In this document: positions 1 through 6,949 of the stretch, one piece after another
Numbering within the stretch: position 1 is the first letter of the stretch
How the letters are laid out: every line of letters starts with the position of its first letter
Source: CAZDUS01 sp044344495
GTDB taxonomy: Bacteria > Verrucomicrobiota > Kiritimatiellia > CAIKKV01 > CAITUY01
DNA: 20,030 bases
Direction of reading: 5' to 3'
NCBI GenBank assembly: GCA_044344495.1
Contig: JBIJCW010000018.1
Span: forward strand, 1 to 20,030
The notes under the pieces: model-generated
Told to the model about the DNA's origin: nothing
Databases searched by the model: none
Seen by the model: only the letters and a program-made list of their open reading frames with translations
Translations under genes and position numbers: made by a program

Positions 1-549
1 GAACAAACCGACAGACTGACCGAACTCAACCGGGATCTTTCCGCCGAGTTCGGCTGCAAACTCGAAATCCGTATCGGCATCAACACCGGCGTGGTGACGG
101 CCGGGAACATGGGTTCAGCCAACCGCTTCCAATACACCGTGATGGGCGACACCGTTAACGTCGCCTCCCGGCTTGAAGCGGCCAACCGGTTGTGCGAAAC
201 CTGCATACTGATCGGAGAAGAAACCCTCCATCGGGTCAGTGATCGCGTCGAGTCCCGCCTGGTCGGCTGCGTTCAGATCCGCGGCAAGGCCAAGCCCGTC
301 TGCATCCATGAACTTCTGACTCGCCGCGGCGCCCTTTCGCCCGCCATGACCGCCGTTGTCACGATGTATGGCAAGGCCCTCGCTGCCTTTCACAACCGCC
401 AGTGGGACGAGGCCCTGCGCCTCGTGGAGAGCGCACTTTCACTCAAACCCGACGACGGCCCTTCCCGTCTCCTGCGGGATAATGCATCCCGCTACCGCAG
501 TGACCCGCCGCCCGACTCCTGGCACCAGGTACTCGATATAGGCTCCTGA
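1..549 (+). CDS. Class III adenylate/guanylate cyclase, C-terminal part (5' end outside window)
   Basis: The reading frame is open from base 1, so the start lies upstream. The 182 visible residues begin inside a class III nucleotide cyclase catalytic domain: IRIGINTGVVTAGNMGS (residues 23-39) followed by FQYTVMGDTVNVASRLE (43-59). The Asn53 and Arg57 of NVASR are the transition-state residues of the family. Thr46 of YTVMGD sits at the base-selecting position; cyanobacterial-type adenylate cyclases use Thr there, which favours ATP over GTP as substrate (inference). After the domain, roughly residues 120-155 (AFHNRQWDEALRLVESALSLKPDD) look like one TPR-type helical hairpin. The tail PPPDSW-HQVLDIGS resembles the end of CHASE2-linked cyclases, so the missing N terminus may be a membrane-bound CHASE2 sensor. 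The product cAMP would act as a cytoplasmic second messenger. No target regulator is visible nearby. Confidence 0.9.
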   Translation, partial: EQTDRLTELNRDLSAEFGCKLEIRIGINTGVVTAGNMGSANRFQYTVMGDTVNVASRLEAANRLCETCILIGEETLHRVSDRVESRLVGCVQIRGKAKPVCIHELLTRRGALSPAMTAVVTMYGKALAAFHNRQWDEALRLVESALSLKPDDGPSRLLRDNASRYRSDPPPDSWHQVLDIGS

Positions 550-570
550 TCATGGGCCAGAGGGCTGCCC

Positions 571-639
571 GCCGGGCTTGCCGGTGGAGGCAAACGCTAT
601 CAATGCCGCCCACCGGGCTTGCCCCGGTGGAGGCAAACG
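571..639 (-). repeat. Two tandem palindromic intergenic repeats with a shared leader
   Basis: Read on the minus strand, each copy starts with CGTTTGCCT (639-631 and 596-588) followed by a CCACCGG-type palindrome. The 639-610 copy is a perfect 8-bp stem (CCACCGGG / CCCGGTGG) with a 5-nt loop. The 596-571 copy has the same stem with one mismatch. The leader also occurs at 5240-5232, next to a different palindrome. The stem could weakly terminate the cyclase transcript, but no T-run follows it. Confidence 0.7.
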
Positions 640-672
640 TTGAACCTCCCCCCCCCGACCGTCGCCTTTCTA

Positions 673-701
673 TTGACCTGCGGGTCAACCCCCCCTAGAG
701 T
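673..701 (+). promoter_or_regulatory. Sigma70-like promoter with palindrome over the -35 box, for the SPFH operon
   Basis: TTGACC (673-678) and TAGAGT (696-701) are separated by 17 bases, a near-consensus arrangement about 33 bases upstream of the first SPFH start codon. TTGACC-tgcg-GGTCAA (673-688) is a perfect 6-bp inverted repeat covering the -35 box and could be an operator or a small hairpin. It is the best promoter I can see in the window. No regulator gene is nearby to name. Confidence 0.5.
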
Positions 702-734
702 ATCGCCTAGTTTCCCATTGATGAAGGAGGCCTC

Positions 735-2282
735 ATGAGTAGTACCATGCGTTTCGAACCTGACACCGCTCCCACCCGCCCGCCACCTATAAGACCCAAC
801 CCCATCCTCTTCAACGGCATCGCTGTGATCCCCATCCTGATCATGGCCGCCATCGTCTTTATCCCGATCTTCATCTGGTTCTTCTGCCGGATCGAACCGG
901 AAAAAGGGGAACTTGCCATCCTGATCCACAAGACCGGCAAAAACCTGCCCTCGGGTCAGATCATCGCCGAGTCCCCCTCCCAGAAGGGCATCCAACTGGA
1001 GGTCCTCTCGGAAGGCCGCTATTTCCGCAACCCTTACTCCTGGGGGTGGAAGAAACACCAGATCACCGATATCCCCGCCGGGAAACTCGGTGTTCGAACA
1101 CGCCTCTATGGCAACGATCTGCCCAAGGGTCGCATCATTGCCCGGGACGGCGAAAAGGGAATCCTTGCCGATACCTACGGCCCCGGCAAATACCGCGTCA
1201 ATCCCTACGCCTATCAGGTGGATATCTATGACGCCATCTCGATCCGCCCCGGCCATGTCGGCGTTGTCACCTCCCTCGTGGGCGACGATGTCCTCAACGG
1301 ACTCGCTTCCTCCAACGCCCCGAACGGGTTCCTCGTCTCCAGCGGTATGAAAGGCGTCCTCCCCGAAGTCCTCGACCCCGGCACCTATTACCTCAACCCC
1401 TACCTGCTCGACGTCACCGAGGTGAACCTCCAGAGCCAGCGTTTCGAAATGAGCAACGAGGATGCCATTAACTTCCTGACCATGGACGGCTTCACCGTCA
1501 TCGTCGAAGGCACCATCGAGTTCGCCCTCGACCGCGACCAGGCCGCCCTGCTCACCCATCGCGTGGGCGACATGAACGACATCCTGCAAAAGGTCATCCT
1601 CCCGCGTGCCCGCGGTTTCAGCCGTATCGAGGGCAGCAAACACCCCGCCACCACGTTCATCGTCGGCGAAACCCGCCAGCAATTCCAACGCGACCTGGAA
1701 TCCCACCTGCGCAACACCTGCGGCCCCTGGGGCGTCGCCGTCAAGTCCGTGCTCATCCGCAACATCACCCCGCCCGACCAGATCGCCAGCATCATCCGCG
1801 ACCGCGAGGTGGCCGTACAGGAAACCAAGAAATACGATCAGGAAATCGGCCAGGCCAAATCGAAAGCCGAACTGGGCCGCCAGGAAATGCTGGCCCAACA
1901 GCAAAAGGAAAAGGTCGAGGCCGACACCGCCAAACTGCGCGCCGTCATCAAGGCCAAACAGGATCAGTCCGTCCGCCTCGTCGTCGCCAACAAGGATCTC
2001 GAAGTGGCGAAATTGGAAACCCAGGCCGCCGTCGCCCAGGCCCAGGCCGTCATGCTGAAGGCAGATGCCGATGCCGCCGTCGTCAAAATGCAGAATACCG
2101 CCGAAGCCTCGGTCTTCGCCAACCAGGTTCAGGCCTTCAGCAATGGCATGAACTTTGCGCGCTACACCTTCCTGAAACGGGTCGCGCCACGGATTGATTC
2201 CATACTGAGTTCAGATCAGGAGGGTGGCCTCGGCGCCATCTTCCTCCCCTATCTGCCCGAGAAGAAAGAGGTGAAACCATGA
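735..2282 (+). CDS. SPFH/band-7 membrane protein with three N-terminal repeats (first of pair)
   Basis: A 515-residue protein. The start is supported by AAGGAGG at 724-730, four bases before the ATG. A Pro-rich cytoplasmic-like N terminus (1-25) precedes one hydrophobic segment (about 26-51). Three repeats of about 45-55 residues follow (55-101, 113-158, 170-223). Each runs G-x-hydrophobic strand, LP-x-G-x-I, KGI/KGV, then an ending like PGKYRVNPY. The SPFH domain spans about 229-355 (MDGFTVIVEGTIEFALD, then FIVGETRQQFQRDLESHL). A Gln/Lys/Glu/Ala-rich coiled coil covers about 355-460, and a short hydrophobic C terminus follows. SPFH proteins form ring- or cage-like oligomers on membranes and scaffold proteases or lipid domains; the partner here is unknown. 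The stop overlaps the next gene as ATGA, so the two are translationally coupled and probably form a hetero-oligomer in the manner of HflK/HflC. Family membership is secure; function is not. Confidence 0.88.
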   Translation: MSSTMRFEPDTAPTRPPPIRPNPILFNGIAVIPILIMAAIVFIPIFIWFFCRIEPEKGELAILIHKTGKNLPSGQIIAESPSQKGIQLEVLSEGRYFRNPYSWGWKKHQITDIPAGKLGVRTRLYGNDLPKGRIIARDGEKGILADTYGPGKYRVNPYAYQVDIYDAISIRPGHVGVVTSLVGDDVLNGLASSNAPNGFLVSSGMKGVLPEVLDPGTYYLNPYLLDVTEVNLQSQRFEMSNEDAINFLTMDGFTVIVEGTIEFALDRDQAALLTHRVGDMNDILQKVILPRARGFSRIEGSKHPATTFIVGETRQQFQRDLESHLRNTCGPWGVAVKSVLIRNITPPDQIASIIRDREVAVQETKKYDQEIGQAKSKAELGRQEMLAQQQKEKVEADTAKLRAVIKAKQDQSVRLVVANKDLEVAKLETQAAVAQAQAVMLKADADAAVVKMQNTAEASVFANQVQAFSNGMNFARYTFLKRVAPRIDSILSSDQEGGLGAIFLPYLPEKKEVKP

Positions 2283-4024
2283 AAATGCTCCGCACCACCA
2301 TCACAGCCCTCGTGTTGTTGTTCGCCCTCTGCTGGTTCATCTGGACCTGGGGCTTCTGCCGCTTCTATGTCGCCCCCGGCCAGATGGCCATCATCACCGC
2401 CAAGGGCGGGGACCCCCTGCCCCCCGGTCAGATCCTCGCCAAGGAAGGCCAGATGGGTATCCGCGAGGAGGTCCTCGGCGAAGGCCGTCACTTCTTCGAT
2501 CCCATCATGTTCGACCGCGAAATCCGCCCCGTCATCACCATCCCGCCCGGCAAAATCGGCGTCGTGACATCCAAGATCGGCGCCGAACTGCCCCAGGGCG
2601 AATTCCTCGCCGACCCGGGCCAGAAGGGTATCTGGCGCAAGGTCCTCGGCCCCGGCAAGTACCGCATCAACCCCTATGGCTATGACGTCAAGATCGAGAA
2701 CGCCGTGGTTGTCAAAATCGGTTACGCAGGCGTCCTAACCTCCCTCGCCGGCCGCCAAGCCCCCGAGGGCGCCTTCGCCGGCCCGAACGAAAAAGGCATC
2801 CGCGCCGATATCCTCCAACCCGGCCTCTACTACGCCAACCCGAAGGAAATCCAGGTCAACATCCTCGAAATCGGCGTCAATCAGGTCTCCCTGCTCGGAC
2901 GCGAAGGCGGCGCCGTCATCACCAAGGGCCAACTGGAAAGCCAGAACGTCGCCATGGGCGCCCTCCAGGACCGCATGCTTCAGGAACAGGAGCAAAAACG
3001 ACGTGACTACTACCGCCAGGCGGAAGCCGAAGGCTGGCAGAATATCCAGATCGTGAACGAATCCTCATCGCTCTCCGGCCGTCGCAAGGCCGCCCAACTC
3101 GCCGCTCAGAACGCCACCCCGAACGCCCCCGCCAAACCGGGTAGCCAACCGCGCCAGTCCTCTGCCGCCCACGTCCGGAATGAGTTCGTCACCTTCCCAT
3201 CCCGCGACGGCTTCCAGATCAGCCTCGACATGACCCTCGAGTTCGAACTCGAACCCAACAAAATCGCCTGGCTCTACCGCCGTTATGGCGACCTGCCCGC
3301 CGTCGTGGATAAGATCATCCTGCCGCAAATCCTCTCCATCACCCGTAACAAGGGTTCCGAATACCGGGCCAAAGACTTCATCGTCGGCGAAGGCCGCGAG
3401 AAGTTCCAGAAGGATATGACCGAGGCCCTCTCCCTGACCATGACCGAGAGGAATATCCTGACCCACAACGCCCTGATTCGCCATGTCGAAGTCCCCATGC
3501 AAATCCTCGACCCCATCCAGAAGGCCAGCCTTGCCATCGAACAGGATCTGACCAACAAGGAACGGCAGAACACCGCGAAGAAACTGGCCGACCTGAATAC
3601 GGAACTATCCCTGGTCGAACAGCGCAGCGCCGAGGTCGCCCAGCAAACCACGAAACTCCGCGCCGAAATCGCCGCCGACCAGGACAAGGAAGTCGCCCAG
3701 ATCCAGGCCGAGACCGTCAAACAAGTGGCCGACATCGACCGGGATACCGCTGGCGTTCGCGCCACCAAAACCAGGACCCTCGGACAGGCCAATGCCGACT
3801 CCCTGAAACTGGTCGAAGGCGAACGTGCCCGCGGCGCCCAGATGAAGACGCAGGCCTTCGGGGACCCCGTCGCCTTCAGCCTCTGGGAGCTGGCCAGCAA
3901 CCTGAAGCCGGATCTCAAAATCAACATCCTGCACGCCGGGCCGGGAACCCTCTGGACCGATATGCAAAAAACCACACTCGGGGAATTAGGCGGCGCATCC
4001 CTGCTACAGAAGGGGGCCAAATAG
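2279..4024 (+). CDS. SPFH/band-7 membrane protein with three N-terminal repeats (second of pair)
   Basis: A 581-residue paralogue of the preceding gene, starting in its stop codon (ATGA). It has an N-terminal membrane helix (about 7-28) and then three repeats (31-75, 88-133, 145-188). The second is the clearest: IPPGKIGVVTS, LPQGEFLA, GQKGI and GPGKYRINPY. Between the repeats and the SPFH core lies an insert of about 100 residues (205-302) that the first protein lacks. Its first half is charged and helical (LQDRMLQEQEQKRRDYYRQ) and its second half is low-complexity Ala/Pro/Ser/Gln. The SPFH core resumes at EFVTFPSRDGFQISLDMTLEFEL (303-325) and continues to about 415. A coiled coil follows (about 415-520) and the end is HAGPGTLWTDMQ, which resembles other SPFH/flotillin tails. 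It probably assembles with its partner on the membrane. The GGGTTCA repeat element begins at the last base of the stop codon. Confidence 0.88.
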   Translation: MKMLRTTITALVLLFALCWFIWTWGFCRFYVAPGQMAIITAKGGDPLPPGQILAKEGQMGIREEVLGEGRHFFDPIMFDREIRPVITIPPGKIGVVTSKIGAELPQGEFLADPGQKGIWRKVLGPGKYRINPYGYDVKIENAVVVKIGYAGVLTSLAGRQAPEGAFAGPNEKGIRADILQPGLYYANPKEIQVNILEIGVNQVSLLGREGGAVITKGQLESQNVAMGALQDRMLQEQEQKRRDYYRQAEAEGWQNIQIVNESSSLSGRRKAAQLAAQNATPNAPAKPGSQPRQSSAAHVRNEFVTFPSRDGFQISLDMTLEFELEPNKIAWLYRRYGDLPAVVDKIILPQILSITRNKGSEYRAKDFIVGEGREKFQKDMTEALSLTMTERNILTHNALIRHVEVPMQILDPIQKASLAIEQDLTNKERQNTAKKLADLNTELSLVEQRSAEVAQQTTKLRAEIAADQDKEVAQIQAETVKQVADIDRDTAGVRATKTRTLGQANADSLKLVEGERARGAQMKTQAFGDPVAFSLWELASNLKPDLKINILHAGPGTLWTDMQKTTLGELGGASLLQKGAK

Positions 4025-4162
4025 GGTTCAGGGTTCAGGAATTGATTATGTCGAAACGATATTCAAATAACCGGATCTCGTTTCCCTGGGCGGATGATCC
4101 GGCATCCGTCGTTTCATTCTCTACCCTATCTCCCATCCTGCCCCCACCTGAACCCTGAACCC
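4024..4162. repeat. GGGTTCA / TGAACCC inverted heptamer element, copy 1
   Basis: Two tandem GGGTTCA units (4024-4037) and two tandem TGAACCC units (4149-4162) face each other across a 111-base core. The core is noticeably AT-richer than the flanking genes and contains a 6-bp hairpin CGGATG-atccgg-CATCCG (4091-4108). The element fills nearly the whole gap between the second SPFH gene and the deacetylase gene. I see no coding potential in it. Confidence 0.85.
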
Positions 4163-4179
4163 TCTCCATTCACCCCCCC

Positions 4180-5121
4180 ATGACCGGCCTCGCCTATCAT
4201 CCTGCGTTTCTAAATCACCGGACCGGCTCGCAGCACCCGGAACAACGCCAACGCCTGGTCGCCATCATGGACCGCCTCCGCGCCTCGGGACTGCTCGACC
4301 ACCTGACCCCTCTGAGCATCACCCCAGCCCCCCTGGCCGCCATCACCGCCGTGCATGAGCCCGCCTACGTCGCCAACCTGGAACACCAGTGCACCACCAG
4401 CCGCCTGTTCCGGACCGACGACGAAACCATCGCCTCGCGCGGGACCTACTCCGCCGCCTGCCTGGCGGCCGGCGCCGGGATCGCCGCCGCCGATGCCGTC
4501 ATGCACGGCACCGTCCGCAACGCCTTCTGCGCCGTCCGCCCCCCCGGTCATCATGCCCTGCGCGACCGCGCCATGGGGTTCTGCTTCTTCAACAACATCG
4601 CCATCACCGCCCGGCACCTGCTGACCACCCACAACCTTTCCCGCATCGCCATCGTGGATTGGGATGTCCACCACGGTAACGGCACCCAGGATGCCTTCTA
4701 CTCCGAATCGTCCGTGTTCTATTTCAGCGTCCACCAGTTCCCGCTTTACCCCGGTTCAGGCCGCGCCAGCGAAACCGGCGCCGGCCCCGGCCAAGGCTAC
4801 ACCCTGAACGTCCCGATCCCATCCAGCTCCACCGACACCGACCTGGAACGCATCTTCAAGGAAGACCTGCGCCCGGCCATGGACCGGTTCAAGCCGGAAT
4901 TTATCCTGATCTCCGCCGGTTTCGACGGACACCGTGACGATCCACTGGCTGGCACCCTCCTCACCGAAACCGGCTATGCCACCCTCACACGCCTGGTCAT
5001 GAACATGGCCAACCACCATTGCCAAGGCCGCCTCGTTTCTTTCCTCGAAGGCGGCTATAACCTGCATGCCCTCTCCAACAGCGTCGAATCCCATGTGAAT
5101 GCCCTGCTGGGCGGCAATTGA
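4180..5121 (+). CDS. HDAC-family (arginase/deacetylase superfamily) Zn-dependent deacetylase
   Basis: A 313-residue protein, the usual length for bacterial class II HDAC-like and acetylpolyamine amidohydrolase enzymes. The active site is complete: RPPGHHA (120-126) gives the charge-relay His124/His125, DWDVHHGNG (160-168) gives zinc ligands Asp162 and His164, SAGFDGHRDDPLAG (245-258) gives zinc ligand Asp249, and LEGGYN (289-294) gives the transition-state Tyr293. A Tyr there, instead of His, marks the active class IIb-like type. It should remove acyl groups from lysine or from small amines such as polyamines; the substrate cannot be read from sequence. The start is the first ATG of a frame that begins with the family's typical HPAFLNHRTGSQHPE. 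It lies in C-rich DNA with no Shine-Dalgarno sequence, just after a repeat element. No signal peptide is present. Confidence 0.93.
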   Translation: MTGLAYHPAFLNHRTGSQHPEQRQRLVAIMDRLRASGLLDHLTPLSITPAPLAAITAVHEPAYVANLEHQCTTSRLFRTDDETIASRGTYSAACLAAGAGIAAADAVMHGTVRNAFCAVRPPGHHALRDRAMGFCFFNNIAITARHLLTTHNLSRIAIVDWDVHHGNGTQDAFYSESSVFYFSVHQFPLYPGSGRASETGAGPGQGYTLNVPIPSSSTDTDLERIFKEDLRPAMDRFKPEFILISAGFDGHRDDPLAGTLLTETGYATLTRLVMNMANHHCQGRLVSFLEGGYNLHALSNSVESHVNALLGGN

Positions 5122-5135
5122 AATCACGTTTTCCC

Positions 5136-5278
5136 GTAGCCGCATTCCTTCGAATACCGACGCTCCTGCTCATCCCTGTAGCGGCATTCGTCAGAATGCC
5201 GTCACATCGGAATCCCAACGGATTCCGCTACAGGCAAACGATCATTCCTCCCCCGTAGCGGCATTCCTTAGAATGCCG
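5136..5278. repeat. Cluster of four REP-like palindromes, two arranged as a REPIN
   Basis: The gap between the deacetylase and trpB2 holds four 24-nt units with one architecture: GTAG, 8-nt arm, 4-nt loop, 8-nt arm. Plus-strand copies lie at 5136-5159 (imperfect arms), 5178-5201 and 5255-5278 (both perfect CGGCATTC/GAATGCCG). A minus-strand copy lies at 5231-5208 (perfect CGGAATCC/GGATTCCG). The 5178 and 5231 copies face each other over 54 nt, so TGTAGCGG and CCGCTACA can also pair as an outer stem. A GTAG head before a palindrome is the hallmark of REP elements mobilised by RAYT (TnpA-REP) transposases. No RAYT gene lies in the window. Confidence 0.85.
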
Positions 5279-5388
5279 ACAATGCACTGGCCACTCTCCC
5301 TGCGGCACCCCGCATCCCACCCCATTCATTTCTTGCTTGTCCCGACCGAATCCACCGCCATAATGGCGCCTTTTCCGATAACCAACTT

Positions 5389-5393
5389 GGAGG
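5389..5393 (+). promoter_or_regulatory. Ribosome binding site that sets the trpB2 start
   Basis: GGAGG sits 7 bases before the ATG at 5401 and only 1 base before an in-frame ATG at 5395. Normal spacing therefore favours the 5401 start (MDQIKVF) over the longer MTMDQIKVF. Confidence 0.75.
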
Positions 5394-5400
5394 AATGACC

Positions 5401-6774
5401 ATGGACCAGATCAAAGTGTTTCTGAGCGAAGACGAGATGCCCCGCCAGTGGTATAACATCGCCGCAGACTTCCCCCACCCCATGCCTCCCCCCGTCACAC
5501 CCGACGGCAAACCCGTCACGCCCGACATGCTCGCCCCCGTCTTCCCCATGAACCTGATCGAACAGGAAGTCAGCACCCAGCGCTGGATCGACATCCCCGA
5601 GGAAGTCCTCCAGATCCTCTGGCAGTGGCGCCCCAGCCCTCTCTGCCGCGCACGCCGCCTTGAACAACTGCTGAAAACGCCCGCCAAAATCTACTACAAG
5701 AACGAGGGCGTCTCCGCCCCGGGCAGCCACAAACCCAATACCGCCGTCCCGCAGGCCTACTACAACAAGCAATTCGGCATCAAGCGGCTGACCACCGAAA
5801 CCGGCGCCGGCCAGTGGGGCAGTTCCCTCGCCATGGCCTGCCAGATGTTCGGCCTGGAATGCAAGGTCTACATGGTGAAAATCAGTTTCACCCAGAAACC
5901 ACTGCGCAAAATCATGATGCAGACCTGGGGCGCCGAATGCATCGCCAGCCCCAGCAATACCACCAATGCGGGCCGCGCCATCCTGGCCCAGGACCCCGAT
6001 TGCCCCGGCAGCCTGGCCATCGCCATCAGCGAGGCCATCGAGGATTGCGTCACCTCCAAGAATACCCGCTACGCCCTCGGCAGCGTCCTGAACCATGTCT
6101 TACTGCACCAGACCATCATCGGACTCGAAGCCAAGAAGCAGTTCGCCAAGATCAACCTCTACCCCGATGTCATCATCGGCTGCGCCGGCGGCGGCTCGAA
6201 CTTCGCGGGCATGAGTTTCCCGTTCCTCGCCGATAAGATCGCCGGCACAAGGAACCCGCGCGTCATCGCCGTCGAACCCGCCGCCTGCCCCAAGATGACC
6301 AAGGGTCAGTTCTCGTATGACTCCGGGGATGTCGCCATGATGACCCCGTTGCTGCCCATGCACAGCCTCGGCCATACCTTCGTCCCGGCGCCCATCCACG
6401 CCGGCGGCCTGCGCTACCACGGCATGGCGCCGCTCGTCAGCCATGCGCTCCGGGAAAACCTGGTGGAGGCCGTCGCCATTCCCCAGTTGGAGTGCTACCG
6501 CGCCGCCATGCTGTTCGCCAAGGCGGAAGGCTTCATCCCCGCCCCCGAAACCTCACACGCCATTGCCATGGCCATCCGCGAGGCGAACCGCGCCAAAGAG
6601 GAAGGCAAGGAACGGGTCATCGCCCTGAACTGGTCCGGCCACGGCATCATGGACCTGAGCGGCTACCTGGCGTTTCTCGAGGGCAAGTTGACGGATTACG
6701 TTTTGCCCGACGATGAAATTGCCAAGGCCCAGGCCTGCCTGAAAGGTTTACCCAAACCCCCGCCGTTGCAGTAG
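5401..6774 (+). CDS. trpB2: Tryptophan synthase beta chain, TrpB2 type
   Basis: A 457-residue PLP enzyme of the long TrpB2 group (classical TrpB is about 400 residues). Family features visible: an extended N terminus with IPEEV, RPSPLCRARRLE (77-88), the PLP lysine in GSHKPNTA (Lys111), the catalytic ETGAGQWG loop (133-140), the phosphate-binding GCAGGGSN (260-267) and a late NWSGHGIMDL (410-419). It joins L-serine (or O-phosphoserine in some relatives) to indole to make tryptophan. The long TrpB2 group often acts without a tightly bound TrpA, and no trpA or other trp gene is next to it here. That fits indole salvage or a stand-alone role, although the rest of the pathway may simply lie elsewhere. 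The gene follows the REP cluster and ends against a GGGTTCA element. Confidence 0.94.
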   Translation: MDQIKVFLSEDEMPRQWYNIAADFPHPMPPPVTPDGKPVTPDMLAPVFPMNLIEQEVSTQRWIDIPEEVLQILWQWRPSPLCRARRLEQLLKTPAKIYYKNEGVSAPGSHKPNTAVPQAYYNKQFGIKRLTTETGAGQWGSSLAMACQMFGLECKVYMVKISFTQKPLRKIMMQTWGAECIASPSNTTNAGRAILAQDPDCPGSLAIAISEAIEDCVTSKNTRYALGSVLNHVLLHQTIIGLEAKKQFAKINLYPDVIIGCAGGGSNFAGMSFPFLADKIAGTRNPRVIAVEPAACPKMTKGQFSYDSGDVAMMTPLLPMHSLGHTFVPAPIHAGGLRYHGMAPLVSHALRENLVEAVAIPQLECYRAAMLFAKAEGFIPAPETSHAIAMAIREANRAKEEGKERVIALNWSGHGIMDLSGYLAFLEGKLTDYVLPDDEIAKAQACLKGLPKPPPLQ

Positions 6775-6784
6775 AACGGAATAA

Positions 6785-6937
6785 GGGTTCAGGGTTCAGG
6801 GTTCAGGGTTCAGGGTTCAGGGTTCAGCACAGGAACCAAGGGTTCCCGTCTTGCATTGGTGTGATTTCCGCAATGCACTCCGCAGGTTTTGCGTGGCATT
6901 TTGTCATTCCTGAACCCCGACCCCTGAACCCTGAACC
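6785..6937. repeat. GGGTTCA / TGAACCC inverted heptamer element, copy 2 (largest)
   Basis: Six perfect tandem GGGTTCA units (6785-6826) face a right arm at 6911-6937 made of TGAACCC, a degenerate CGACCCC unit, TGAACCC and a partial TGAACC. The 84-base core contains a stem TGCATTG (6852-6858) / CAATGCA (6871-6877) and a smaller GGAACC/GGTTCC stem near 6832-6844. It lies between the convergent trpB2 and cobO genes, where it could serve as a two-way terminator (inference). No ORF is visible in it. Confidence 0.88.
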
Positions 6938-6949
6938 ATCTCCCCACCC

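Noticed and set aside
600..1904. A 434-codon open frame on the minus strand
   Set aside because: It lies antisense to the first SPFH gene and reads as Gly/Asp/Val/Ala-rich sequence of no family type, the usual shadow of a GC-rich gene with C-ending codons.
735..4024. The SPFH genes as hflK and hflC
   Set aside because: They share the coupled two-gene layout, but HflK/HflC lack the three N-terminal repeats, and these proteins are much longer. No hfq/hflX context is present.
4210..4734. A Gly-rich 174-codon frame antisense to the deacetylase gene
   Set aside because: The deacetylase on the plus strand has every catalytic residue; the Gly/Val/Asp run is an artefact of reading GCC/ACC codons backwards.
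5136..5278. A CRISPR array
   Set aside because: The repeats occur on both strands with irregular spacing, the units are themselves palindromes with varying arms, and no cas genes are present.
6785..6826. Telomere-like repeat marking a linear chromosome end
   Set aside because: GGGTTCA looks like a telomere heptamer, but the array is only six units, is internal and is matched by an inverted array nearby; genes continue on both sides.
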